Assembly: GCA_016296565.1 (NCBI GenBank)
Contig: JAEDJB010000016.1
Coordinates: 1 to 21,444 of the forward strand
Reading direction: 5' to 3'
Length of the DNA stretch: 21,444 nucleotides
Source: Oscillospiraceae bacterium
Lineage (GTDB): Bacteria; Bacillota; Clostridia; Oscillospirales; Oscillospiraceae
Positions 7,180 to 14,471 of this stretch are shown here, in pieces (positions within the stretch are counted from its first letter, which is position 1; every line of letters begins with the position of its first letter). The notes below the pieces were generated by a model. The model was not told the DNA's origin and did not search any database. It saw only the letters and a list, made by a program, of their open reading frames with translations. The position numbers were made by a program, and so were the translations under genes.

Positions 7180-8376
7180 TTACCGGTCTTCCAGGCAGAC
7201 GATGCCGGGCAGCTCCAGGCCCTCCAGGAACTCCAGGGAGGCGCCGCCGCCGGTGGAGATGTGGGAGATCTTGGAGGAGAAACCGGTTTTCTCCACAGCG
7301 GAGACGGAGTCGCCGCCGCCCACGATGGTGACAGCGTTTTCCAGGGTGGACATGGCCTGGGCAATGGCGTTGGTTCCGGCGGCAAAGGCGGGGAACTCAA
7401 AGACGCCCATGGGGCCGTTCCAGATCACCGTGCCGGCGCCCTGGATGGCCTCGGTGAAGCGGGCCACGGTTTCGGGGCCGATGTCCATGCCCATCCAGCC
7501 GTCGGGGATCTCCCGGGAGGGGACCACCTGGGAGGGAGCGTCGGCGGCAAAATCCTGGGTGACCACGTTGTCGGTGGGCAGCAGGAGGTTTACCCCTTTC
7601 TCCTTAGCCTTGGCGATCATGTCCCGGGCGTAGTCAATGTGGTCGGCGTCCAGCAGGGAGGTGCCGATGGTGCCGCCCTGAGCCACCTGGAAGGTGTAGG
7701 ACATGCCGCCGCCGATGATGATGGTGTCAGCCTTCTGGAGCAGGCTGTTGATCACGCCGATCTTGTCGGAGACCTTGGCGCCGCCCAGAATGGCCACCAG
7801 GGGACGCTGGGGTTCGTCCAGAGCCTTGCCCATGAAGGCCAGCTCCTTTTCCACCAGCAGGCCGGCGACGGAGGGTAAGTAGTCCGCCACACCGGCGGTG
7901 GAGGCATGGGCCCGGTGGGCGCAGCCAAAAGCGTCAAAGACGAAAATGTCAGCCAGGGAGGCCAGCTCCTTGGCAAATTCGGGGTCGTTTTTCTCTTCCT
8001 CAATGCGGAAGCGGAGGTTTTCCACCAGCACCACCTGGCCGGGCTGGAGGGCGGCGCACTTGGCCTTGGTGTCAGGCCCCAGCACGTCAGTGGTCATGGG
8101 GACGGGGATACCCAGGAGCTTTTCCAGGTGATCCCGGGCGGAGAACAGAGACATTTCCTGCTTCCACTGGCCGTGGGGCCGCCCCAGGTGGGACAGGAGA
8201 ATCACGGCGGCGTTATGCTCCAGCAGGTAGCGAATGGTAGGCAGGGTGGAGACGATCCGGGTGTCATCGTGAATGACGCCGGTCTTTTTGTCGTGGGGAA
8301 CGTTAAAATCACAGCGCAGGAGGATCTTCTTGCCGGAGACGTCAATGTCCCGGATGGTCTTCTTGTCATAACTCAT
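7180..8376 (-). CDS. pgk: Phosphoglycerate kinase
   Basis: PGK transfers the phosphate of 1,3-bisphosphoglycerate to ADP. The length (398 residues) and motifs fit: LLRCDFNVP (N-terminal signature), DDTRI, LLSHLGRP, VENLRFR, AILGGAKVSDKIGVI, IIGGGMSYTF, WNGPMGVFE and the nucleotide-site GGGDSVSAVEK. In the substrate loop DAFGCAHRAHAST, Cys replaces the more common Thr; the neighbouring basic and histidine residues are intact, so activity should be normal. AAGGGG lies about ten bases ahead of the ATG. It follows trmL by 22 bp and is the first glycolytic gene of the operon. In many Firmicutes gap precedes pgk; here it does not, so gap must be elsewhere. Confidence 0.98.
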   Translation of the reverse strand: MSYDKKTIRDIDVSGKKILLRCDFNVPHDKKTGVIHDDTRIVSTLPTIRYLLEHNAAVILLSHLGRPHGQWKQEMSLFSARDHLEKLLGIPVPMTTDVLGPDTKAKCAALQPGQVVLVENLRFRIEEEKNDPEFAKELASLADIFVFDAFGCAHRAHASTAGVADYLPSVAGLLVEKELAFMGKALDEPQRPLVAILGGAKVSDKIGVINSLLQKADTIIIGGGMSYTFQVAQGGTIGTSLLDADHIDYARDMIAKAKEKGVNLLLPTDNVVTQDFAADAPSQVVPSREIPDGWMGMDIGPETVARFTEAIQGAGTVIWNGPMGVFEFPAFAAGTNAIAQAMSTLENAVTIVGGGDSVSAVEKTGFSSKISHISTGGGASLEFLEGLELPGIVCLEDR

Positions 8377-8398
8377 AGGAAAAAAGCCCCTTCTTTTC

Positions 8399-8938
8399 TT
8401 ATTCTTTGTTCGGCGTCCTGTCCGGGAACGATGCGGGTGCAGAAGCGGACAGGGCGTCCTCCTTCATTTCTCCTTCTCCGCTCAGCTGGGGAAAATCCAG
8501 CTGCCGGAGCGCCTCGTAGGTGATGACTGCCACGGAGTTTGCCAGGTTCAGGCTGCGGGCGTCAGGTCGCATGGGGATGCGGATGCAGCGGTCTGCGTGG
8601 GCCTGACGGAACCACTGGGGCAGGCCGGCGGTTTCCTTCCCAAAAAACAGCCAGCACTGGTCCCGGAACTGGGCCTTGGAATAGTCCCGGGGGGCCTTGG
8701 TGGTGGCCAGCCACAGGTCAGAGATCTGGTTTTTGCGGAACAGGTCCTCTAAGCTATCATAGACGCGAAGGTCCACCATGTGCCAGTAGTCCAGTCCGGC
8801 CCGTTTCACCGCCTTGTCGCTGATGTCAAACCCTAAGGGGCGCACCAGATGCAGGCGGCTGCGGGTAGCCGCGCAGGTCCGGGCAATGTTGCCGGTGTTC
8901 ATGGGGATCTCCGGCTCCACAAGAACGATATTCAGCAT
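8399..8938 (-). CDS. trmL: tRNA (cytidine/uridine-34 2'-O)-methyltransferase, TrmL type
   Basis: This SPOUT (SpoU) methyltransferase has the three family motifs: NTGNIARTC (about 14-22), LFFGKETAGLP (98-107, SAM knot) and IRIPMRPDARSLNLANSVAV (119-138). In E. coli TrmL methylates the ribose of the wobble nucleotide of two leucine tRNAs. The catalytic core ends near residue 148, and the last 30 residues form a polar, probably disordered tail (SGEGEMKEDALSAS) not typical of the short TrmL proteins. GGAG lies a few bases before the ATG, and a promoter is visible at 8987-9015. It is the first gene of the glycolytic operon. The 268-bp stretch up to rpoN is AT-rich and otherwise holds no gene I can support. 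Confidence 0.93.
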   Translation of the reverse strand: MLNIVLVEPEIPMNTGNIARTCAATRSRLHLVRPLGFDISDKAVKRAGLDYWHMVDLRVYDSLEDLFRKNQISDLWLATTKAPRDYSKAQFRDQCWLFFGKETAGLPQWFRQAHADRCIRIPMRPDARSLNLANSVAVITYEALRQLDFPQLSGEGEMKEDALSASAPASFPDRTPNKE

Positions 8939-8986
8939 GGTCTCCGTCGCCTCGATCCTGGTTTCCTGTCAGTTGATATCGTTTGG

Positions 8987-9015
8987 ATTTTACTGCAAGA
9001 GATTGGAAAATTCAA
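8987..9015 (-). promoter_or_regulatory. Sigma-A-type promoter of the trmL-glycolysis operon
   Basis: On the minus strand, TTGAAT (9010-9015) and TAAAAT (8987-8992) are exactly 17 bp apart in an AT-rich region. The start would be near 8980, about 40 nt before the trmL ATG. I find no other equally good promoter before pgk, so the glycolytic genes probably depend on it. Confidence 0.65.
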
Positions 9016-9206
9016 TAAAAAAGAACAATAAAGCCTACAAAAGATAAAAATTAAGCGGTTTCATCAAAAAAAGGGGGGAGGTTTCGGAAAATTCGGCTTG
9101 TCGCACAAAATGAAGTTTTTGTAAAAATGAAGGAAATCCGCCGTAAAGAGGGACGCTCTTACAAGGATGCCCGAAAAGGGCGGCGTTCAAACGAAAAAGC
9201 CGGGAT

Positions 9207-10553
9207 TTACCGCCTGTCCTCCGGCGGTTTCCGCCGGTGGCTGGGGGCCACTCCCATGGCCTGGCGGTATTTGGCCACCGTCCGACGGGCCAGGGGGATG
9301 CCCTCCTCCGCCAGCCGTTCCGCAATGACCTGGTCACTATAGGGGCGGCGGGGGTCCTCCTCCCGAAATATCCTGGCCATCCGGGCCTTGACCGCCTGTT
9401 CCGACTGGGGGCTGTCCCCGCTGCCGGTCTTGCGGGAGAAAAAATAGCTTGTGGGGAACAGGCCCTGGCGGCACTGGATATATTTGTGGCCCAGGGTTCG
9501 GGTCACCGTGGAAGGGTGAATTTCCAGCATTTCCGCCAGCTCCCGCCGCAGAAGGGGACCGGGGGCCTCCGCCTGGCCCAGGAAGAAGGCCGACTGGGCC
9601 TCCGCCAGGGCGGTGAGACAGCGCTCCAGGGTGTTCTGCCGCCGCTGGACGCACTGGAGCACCCACTGGGCCTGCCGGAGCTTTTGGCGGAGGTACTCCG
9701 CCGCCTCCGGGTCCTGACCGGTTTTCGACATGGTCAGGTAGTCCTGGCTTACATGGAACTGGGGGAGGTCCCAGTGGTTGACAAACACCTGGAGCCTGCC
9801 CTCCACCTCCGCCACCCAGGCGTCGGGTCGTATATATAATGTGGCCGGAGGGGCAGGGACCAGATCCCCCACCGGGTTGGGGTCCAGAGCCTGAATCTGC
9901 CGGGCGGCCTTTTTCACCTGGGCCTCGCTGCACCCCAGCTTTTCGGCCAGAGTCGAATAGCTTCCCCGGGCCAGCAGATCCAGGTGGTCACAGAGCCGGA
10001 GAGCCAGGGGCTGCGCCCCGGGCAGCCGGCGCAGCTGGAGGGCCAGACACTCGGAAAGGTTTCGGGCAGCCAGACCGGCCGGGTCCAGGGACTGGAGCGT
10101 CTCCACCGCCTGATCGATCAGCTCCGCCGGAACCCCGGCTTGCGCCAATCCCGCCAGATCTTCCGGGTCCAGACGGCCATGGTCGTCCAGGGTTTCCGCC
10201 AGGTACCGGCACAGGGCCAGCAGGGGCGGGGACAGGTGCAGCCGGTCCAGCTGCTGGTTCACCAGCAGGGCCAGGGAGTCGGTTCCTTCTGCTGCCGCAG
10301 GCTCTGCCGGGCCTTCGCCGGAGGCCGTGGGAGCCGGAGCATCCCCCAGCCAGGGAACCTGGTGGGAAAATTCCTCCCAGGACAGCTGACCGGAGGGGGC
10401 CTCCGTGTACTCCATCACCGGGTTTTCCAGGGCCAGGTCGTTGAGATAGTCTGACAATTCCTGGGTGTTCATCTGTAAAATGGACATGGACTGCAGCAGG
10501 GTGGGGGAGAGCTTCAGGGTCTGCGCCAGGGACAGCAGCTGCTCCAGAGACAT
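9207..10553 (-). CDS. rpoN: RNA polymerase sigma-54 factor
   Basis: Sigma-54 directs polymerase to -24/-12 promoters and needs an AAA+ activator. The protein has 448 residues. Region I (about 1-48) is glutamine/leucine-rich with LSPTLLQSMSILQM and YLNDLALENP, the activator-interacting segment. An acidic, proline/alanine-rich region II follows (about 48-85). The core-binding domain (about 90-270) contains LDPAGLAARNLSECL. The C-terminal DNA-binding part has the HTH (LEIHPSTVTRTLGHKYIQ) and the RpoN box ARRTVAKYRQ (422-431). GGAGG lies seven bases before the ATG. It is divergent from an enhancer-binding protein gene, its natural partner. No clear intrinsic terminator follows its stop. Confidence 0.97.
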   Translation of the reverse strand: MSLEQLLSLAQTLKLSPTLLQSMSILQMNTQELSDYLNDLALENPVMEYTEAPSGQLSWEEFSHQVPWLGDAPAPTASGEGPAEPAAAEGTDSLALLVNQQLDRLHLSPPLLALCRYLAETLDDHGRLDPEDLAGLAQAGVPAELIDQAVETLQSLDPAGLAARNLSECLALQLRRLPGAQPLALRLCDHLDLLARGSYSTLAEKLGCSEAQVKKAARQIQALDPNPVGDLVPAPPATLYIRPDAWVAEVEGRLQVFVNHWDLPQFHVSQDYLTMSKTGQDPEAAEYLRQKLRQAQWVLQCVQRRQNTLERCLTALAEAQSAFFLGQAEAPGPLLRRELAEMLEIHPSTVTRTLGHKYIQCRQGLFPTSYFFSRKTGSGDSPQSEQAVKARMARIFREEDPRRPYSDQVIAERLAEEGIPLARRTVAKYRQAMGVAPSHRRKPPEDRR

Positions 10554-10585
10554 AGCGTCACCTCCAGGAGGGTATCTTAAGCCTT

Positions 10586-10614
10586 AGTATACCACGGAAG
10601 CTTGCCGCTGCAAA
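10586..10614 (-). promoter_or_regulatory. Sigma-A-type promoter of rpoN
   Basis: On the minus strand, TATACT (10586-10591) has a TGG extended -10. A TTTGCA (10609-10614, 17-bp spacing) or TTGCAG (10608-10613, 16-bp spacing) serves as -35. Initiation near 10579 gives a leader of about 25 nt that contains the GGAGG site. It lies back to back with the activator promoter at 10617. Confidence 0.6.
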
Positions 10615-10616
10615 GG

Positions 10617-10645
10617 TTGACACCGGGGAAAACCCTTGGTATTCT
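10617..10645 (+). promoter_or_regulatory. Promoter of the sigma-54 activator gene, with an overlapping -24/-12-like element
   Basis: A perfect TTGACA (10617-10622), a 17-bp spacer and TATTCT (10640-10645) with a TGG extended -10 form a good sigma-A promoter; initiation would be near 10652. The stretch 10636-10652 (TTGGTATTCTGTGTGCA) also resembles a sigma-54 site, with GG and GC at the correct 10-bp spacing. Its predicted start near 10663 would fall at the ribosome-binding site, so the sigma-A reading is more likely. Confidence 0.6.
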
Positions 10646-10673
10646 GTGTGCAGCACCCAACAAGGAGGATTCC

Positions 10674-12194
10674 ATGAAACGAGATCGTGTCTACTTGCCG
10701 AAGCACCAGAGCCTGCCCTTTGCCGAAAACCGGGAGGAAGCTGTCCAGCGGCTTACTGCTATTCTGGAAAGCTCCTTTGACGGCATCTTTATTACGGATG
10801 CCCAGGCCTGCCCCTTGTGGTGCAACCATTCCTATGAGATTATCTCCGGCCTGTCCGCCCAGCAAGTGCTGGGCATTCCCATGAAGCAGCTGGTGGAGCA
10901 GGGGACGGTCTCCCGGTCTGCTACCCTCATGGCCCTGGAGCAGGCCCGGGCGGTGACCATTGACCAGACCTTCAAAACCGGCCGCCGGGCGGTGGTCACC
11001 AGTACCCCTATCTATGACCGGGAGGACAAAATCTGCATGGTTGTCACCAACGTCCGGGACATCTCCGAGCTGATAGCCCTCCAGGAGACCCTGGACAGCC
11101 AGCGCCAGCTCTCCGCCCGGTACGAGCGGGAGATGGCGGTGATCCGGGAGCAGCTGATGAGCACCCCCCAGATGGTGGCGGAGGACCCGGCCACCTTAAA
11201 CCTGCTGCGCATCGTCAGCCGGGCGGCCATGCTGGACACGGTGGTCCTCATCCAGGGGGAAACCGGCGCGGGAAAGGAGCGCATCGCCTCCTACATCCAC
11301 CAGCGCTCCCCCCGGGCAAAGAAGAACTTCATCCGGGTCAACTGCGGGGCCATCCCGGAAAACCTGGCGGAAAGCGAGCTATTCGGCTACGAGCGGGGGG
11401 CCTTCACCGGGGCCAACCGGGAGGGGAAATCCGGCCTGTTTGAGGTGGCAAACGAGGGTACCATCTTTTTGGATGAGGTGGGGGAGCTCTCTCTGGCCAT
11501 CCAGACCAAGCTCCTCCGGGTTCTGCAGGAGCGGGAACTCACCCGGGTGGGGGGCAGCAAGCCGGTGAAGGTGGACGTGCGGGTGATTGCCGCCACCAAC
11601 CGGGATTTGCAGAAGTGCGTGAAGGAGGGCACCTTCCGGGAGGACCTGTACTACCGTCTCAGCGTCTTTCCCGTGTCCGTCCCGCCCCTGCGGAAGCGGA
11701 AGCTGGATATCCCCAAGCTGGCCCAAAACGTCATTGACGAGTTAAACCATACCTACGAGCACAAAAAGACCATCTCTCACGGGGCGGAGGCCGCCCTGCT
11801 CCAATACAGCTGGCCGGGAAACGTCCGGGAGCTGCGCAACGTGATGGAGCGGGCCTTTATTATGAGCGACGGGGAGGAGATCCTGGCGGAGGATCTGGCC
11901 ATTGTGGACAATGGAAACCTCCACACCCCCACCACCATTTCTCCCACCTACGGGGTAGCCTCCGGGGACCAGGGGCAGAATCATCCGGAGAGCGGGCAGC
12001 CCCAGCCGGGGGACGGGAGCTTTCAGGACCAGGTGGAGCGGTTTGAAGCCAGGCTCATTGCCCAGGCCCTGGAAGGGGCGGATTCCGTCCGGGGCGCGGC
12101 CCGGAAGCTGCAGATGGACCCAGCCACCTTCCTGCGGCGAAAAAAGAAATATGAGGCCCGGGGATGGCTGAATCCGGGGACGGTTCAGGAATGA
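10674..12194 (+). CDS. Sigma-54-dependent transcriptional activator (PAS - AAA+ - Fis HTH)
   Basis: This enhancer-binding protein (506 residues) remodels the sigma-54 polymerase using ATP. A PAS sensor spans about 22-132 (ILESSFDGIFITD start) and is followed by a coiled-coil linker (about 132-162). The AAA+ domain (about 165-400) shows Walker A GETGAGKE (195-202), the sigma-54-contacting loop GAFTGA (242-247), Walker B IFLDEVGE (264-271), and arginine finger/sensor segments FREDLYYRLSVFPV and SWPGNVRELRN. A proline/glycine-rich linker (412-450) leads to a Fis-type HTH (about 459-496). There is no receiver domain, so a ligand or redox signal to PAS is likely. The ATG at 10674 has AAGGAGG at spacing five; a TTG at 10602 lies upstream of the promoter and is rejected. 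Its stop overlaps the aminotransferase remnant by ATGA. The target is unknown. Confidence 0.95.
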   Translation: MKRDRVYLPKHQSLPFAENREEAVQRLTAILESSFDGIFITDAQACPLWCNHSYEIISGLSAQQVLGIPMKQLVEQGTVSRSATLMALEQARAVTIDQTFKTGRRAVVTSTPIYDREDKICMVVTNVRDISELIALQETLDSQRQLSARYEREMAVIREQLMSTPQMVAEDPATLNLLRIVSRAAMLDTVVLIQGETGAGKERIASYIHQRSPRAKKNFIRVNCGAIPENLAESELFGYERGAFTGANREGKSGLFEVANEGTIFLDEVGELSLAIQTKLLRVLQERELTRVGGSKPVKVDVRVIAATNRDLQKCVKEGTFREDLYYRLSVFPVSVPPLRKRKLDIPKLAQNVIDELNHTYEHKKTISHGAEAALLQYSWPGNVRELRNVMERAFIMSDGEEILAEDLAIVDNGNLHTPTTISPTYGVASGDQGQNHPESGQPQPGDGSFQDQVERFEARLIAQALEGADSVRGAARKLQMDPATFLRRKKKYEARGWLNPGTVQE

Positions 12195-12343
12195 AACAGT
12201 GCGCCCGCCATGGACTGCTCATTGAAAACGCCGGCCGCTGGGGCCAGGCGATCCGCTTCCTGGCGCCCCTGGTCATGACCGACGAACAGCTGGAGCGGGG
12301 CCTGGATATCCTGGAAGCCGCCATTCAGACCTGCACCCAATAG
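12191..12343 (+). pseudogene. C-terminal remnant of a class-III (GABA/ornithine-type) aminotransferase
   Basis: A 50-residue frame begins in an ATGA overlap with the activator stop and ends at TAG. Its sequence runs MKQCARHGLLIENAGRWGQA, then IRFLAPLVMTDEQLERGLDI and LEAAIQ. This matches, segment by segment, the last part of PLP-dependent class-III aminotransferases such as GabT (GLL...G..GNVIRFLPPLV.SDEQLDEGLDIL). The PLP lysine domain and everything else of the usual 430 or so residues is missing, so it cannot be an active transaminase. The residues encoded upstream in the same frame do not look like the family, so the break is close to the ATG. Sigma-54 PAS activators often sit beside such metabolic genes, so this may be the residue of the regulator's target. 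A short functional peptide is less likely but cannot be excluded. Confidence 0.72.
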
Positions 12344-12380
12344 CACATCCTTCCTGCCGGACCCGGCCCACAGAAAAACT

Positions 12381-12413
12381 CCCCGCGGTATTCCTTGCGA
12401 TACCGCGGGGTTT
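12381..12413. terminator. Hairpin terminator after the activator/aminotransferase remnant
   Basis: A perfect 11-bp stem (CCCCGCGGTAT with ATACCGCGGGG) has an 8-nt loop. The rightward U tract is short (TTTG). On the minus strand AGTTTTTCTG follows, so it may also act leftward. The ychF promoter -35 lies inside its loop. Confidence 0.65.
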
Positions 12414-12423
12414 GTGATATAAT
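12395..12423 (+). promoter_or_regulatory. Strong sigma-A-type promoter of ychF, embedded in the preceding terminator
   Basis: TTGCGA (12395-12400), a 17-bp spacer and a perfect TATAAT (12418-12423) with a TGA extended -10. The -35 and most of the spacer are formed by the loop and right arm of the terminator hairpin at 12381-12410. The start would be near 12430, leaving a leader of about 90 nt with no frame I can support. Confidence 0.7.
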
Positions 12424-12519
12424 ATCCTGATTTTATACAGCTGAAAACGGTTTGCCCCGGCACAAACATTCGTACAGTGAATGCGGAAAACCCTTAAAAA
12501 TAAAGGAGAAGTGAACAGT

Positions 12520-13614
12520 ATGAAGTTAGGTATCGTGGGTCTGCCCAACGTGGGCAAGAGCACCCTGTTCAATGCCATCACCAACGCAGGCGCCGAGTCC
12601 GCCAACTACCCCTTCTGCACCATTGACCCCAACGTGGGTATGGTCACCGTCCCCGACGCTCGGCTGGACAAGCTGGCGGAGATTTACAACCCCAAGAAAA
12701 AGACCCCTGCGGTTATCGAGTTCGTGGACATTGCCGGCCTGGTGAAGGGGGCCTCCAAGGGGGAGGGCCTGGGCAACAAGTTCCTGGCCAACATCCGGGA
12801 AACCGACGCCATCGTCCACGTGGTCCGCTGCTTTGACGACGAGAACATCATCCACGTAGAGGGCAGCTGCGACCCAGCCCGGGACATTGAGATCATCGAC
12901 ATTGAGCTCATCATGGCGGACATGGAGATGGTGGAGCGCCGCATCGAAAAGGACACCAAGGCCGGCAAGGGAGATAAGAAGTTCCTCCACTCCGCCGAGG
13001 TGTTCAAGGGCCTGCTGGCCTGGCTGGGGGAGGGTAAGTCCGCCCGCAGCTACGCCTGCGACGAGGAGGAGGCAGAGATTCTGGCCACCGCCGACCTGCT
13101 GACCCTGAAGCCCATCATTTTCGCTGCCAATATGGACGAGGCCGGCTTCAAGGATTACGAGAACAATGCTTACTACCAGGCGGTGGTGAAGGCCGCCGAG
13201 AGCGAAAACGCCCAGGTGGTGCCCATCTGCGCCAACGTGGAGGCAGACATTGCCGCCATGGACCCGGAGGACCGTGCCCTCTTCCTGGAGGACCTGGGGG
13301 TGGAGGAGTCCGGCCTGGACCGGCTCATTAAGGCCAGCTACACCCTGCTGGGCCTCATCTCCTACCTGACCTGCGGCGAGGATGAGTGCCGGGCCTGGAC
13401 CATCACCCGGGGCACCAAGGCCCCCAAGGCCGCCGGCAAGATCCACACCGACTTCGAGCGGGGCTTCATTCGGGCCGAGGTGGTCTCCTTTGCTGACCTG
13501 GACGCCTGCGGCGGCTCAATGACCGCTGCCAAGGAGAAGGGGCTGGTCCGGTCCGAGGGCAAGGAGTATGTGATGCAGGACGGCGACGTGGTCCTGTTCC
13601 GGTTCAATGTCTGA
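12520..13614 (+). CDS. ychF: Redox-regulated ribosome-associated ATPase YchF/OLA1
   Basis: YchF is a universally conserved Obg-family P-loop protein that binds ribosomes and prefers ATP over GTP. The protein has 364 residues, the normal length. Motifs are G1 GLPNVGKST (7-15), G2 in NYPFCTIDPNVG, G3 DIAGLVKGASKGEGLG (70-85), the histidine of HVEG (112) thought to act in hydrolysis, and NMDE (204-207) in place of NKxD, which explains the ATP preference. A coiled-coil insert (about 130-175) and a C-terminal TGS domain (about 282-364, RAWTITRGTKAP to HTDFERGFIRAEV) follow. I take the ATG at 12520, which gives the conserved MKLGIVG start, with AAAGGAG about eleven bases ahead; an in-frame ATG at 12481 has no such support. 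The 3' end overlaps the SDR gene by 8 bp. Confidence 0.97.
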   Translation: MKLGIVGLPNVGKSTLFNAITNAGAESANYPFCTIDPNVGMVTVPDARLDKLAEIYNPKKKTPAVIEFVDIAGLVKGASKGEGLGNKFLANIRETDAIVHVVRCFDDENIIHVEGSCDPARDIEIIDIELIMADMEMVERRIEKDTKAGKGDKKFLHSAEVFKGLLAWLGEGKSARSYACDEEEAEILATADLLTLKPIIFAANMDEAGFKDYENNAYYQAVVKAAESENAQVVPICANVEADIAAMDPEDRALFLEDLGVEESGLDRLIKASYTLLGLISYLTCGEDECRAWTITRGTKAPKAAGKIHTDFERGFIRAEVVSFADLDACGGSMTAAKEKGLVRSEGKEYVMQDGDVVLFRFNV

Positions 13615-14347
13615 GCGGGAGACGGTTTTCATCACCGGGGCCTCCCGGGGCATCGGGGCGGAGACCGCCCGGCTCTTTGCGGAGCGGGGATACGCCGTGG
13701 GCATCAACTACTGCCGCTCCAAAGCACGGGCTGAGGCCCTGGCGGAAGAGCTGCGGGGCCTGGGCGCCCGGGTGGGGCTGTACCCCGGGGACGTGTCCGA
13801 CCGGGCCCAGGTGGACGGGATGATGCAGGCGTTTCTCAAAGATTTCGGCCATATCGACGTGCTGGTATGCAACGCCGGCATTTCCCGGCAGGAGCTGTTC
13901 ACCGACACTACCGACCAAAGCTGGCGGGAGATGCTGGGGGTTAACCTGGACGGGGTCTTTCACTGCTGCCAGGGGGCGCTGCCGGACATGCTCCACCGGA
14001 AGCAGGGGCGGATCATCACCCTGTCCTCCATGTGGGGCCAGGTGGGGGCCTCCTGCGAGGTGGCCTACTCTGCCGCCAAGGCGGGGGTCATCGGCCTGAC
14101 CAAAGCCCTGGCCAAGGAGCTGGGCCCTTCGGGAATTACGGTCAACTGCGTGGCTCCCGGGGTGATTGAGACCGAGATGAACGGCCAGCTCTCCCAGGAG
14201 ACCCGGGACGCCCTGGCGGAGGAGACTCCCCTGGAGCGGATCGGAACCCCCCGGGAGGTGGCAGAGGCCATCTGGTTTCTGGCCTCTCCGGCAGGACGGT
14301 TTTTCACCGGCCAGGTTCTGGCGCCCAACGGCGGCTTTATCATTTAA
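13607..14347 (+). CDS. Short-chain dehydrogenase/reductase, FabG-like
   Basis: This 246-residue classical SDR has the full cofactor and catalytic sets: TGASRGIG (10-17, Rossmann turn), NAG (89-91), the serine in ITLSSM (140-141), and YSAAK (Y154, K158), plus the PG motif in NCVAPGVIETEM. N-terminal features (NYCRSKA after strand 2) suggest NADPH use. FabG itself reduces 3-oxoacyl-ACP. In Firmicutes very similar proteins (YmfI type) reduce the 5-aminopentanone group on elongation factor P, and the tight link to the ribosome ATPase gene makes that a reasonable alternative. Fatty-acid genes are absent around it. The ATG lies inside the end of ychF with a +1 frame shift and an 8-bp overlap, so the two are probably coupled. 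Substrate not determined. Confidence 0.88.
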   Translation: MSERETVFITGASRGIGAETARLFAERGYAVGINYCRSKARAEALAEELRGLGARVGLYPGDVSDRAQVDGMMQAFLKDFGHIDVLVCNAGISRQELFTDTTDQSWREMLGVNLDGVFHCCQGALPDMLHRKQGRIITLSSMWGQVGASCEVAYSAAKAGVIGLTKALAKELGPSGITVNCVAPGVIETEMNGQLSQETRDALAEETPLERIGTPREVAEAIWFLASPAGRFFTGQVLAPNGGFII

Positions 14348-14360
14348 AATATTCACTTTG

Positions 14361-14391
14361 ACAGGGCGGGAGATGAGATCTCCCGCCCTGT
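14361..14391 (+). terminator. Hairpin terminator after the ychF-SDR operon
   Basis: A perfect 14-bp stem (ACAGGGCGGGAGAT with ATCTCCCGCCCTGT) has a GAG loop and lies 13 bp after the SDR stop. The following bases, TCTGG, give almost no U tract, so it may terminate incompletely or mainly protect the 3' end. Confidence 0.65.
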
Positions 14392-14419
14392 TCTGGTGGG
14401 GATTACCAGCAGAGTCCCC

Positions 14420-14448
14420 TTGCTGCGGGGAGAGAAAGCGAGTATACT
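14420..14448 (+). promoter_or_regulatory. Sigma-A-type promoter of the phospholipase C-like gene
   Basis: TTGCTG (14420-14425), a 17-bp spacer and TATACT (14443-14448). The start would be near 14455, giving a leader of about 17 nt that holds the GGAGG site. Confidence 0.6.
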
Positions 14449-14471
14449 GTTGACGATTGGAGGCGGTAGTT

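Noticed and set aside
9143..9181. rpoN terminator from small hairpins (GTAAAGAG...CTCTTAC, GCCC-GAAAA-GGGC)
   Set aside because: Short, imperfect stems without a following U tract on the minus strand.
9127..9342. Rightward 71-codon frame starting in the AT-rich gap and running antisense into rpoN
   Set aside because: No ribosome-binding site, and the second half is the mirror of the rpoN C-terminus.
10602..10673. Longer N-terminus for the sigma-54 activator (TTG start at 10602)
   Set aside because: It starts upstream of the promoter. The ATG at 10674 has an AAGGAGG site and begins the family-like sequence.
12526..13446. Leftward 306-codon frame opposite ychF
   Set aside because: An antisense shadow of a conserved gene with no ribosome-binding site or family motif.
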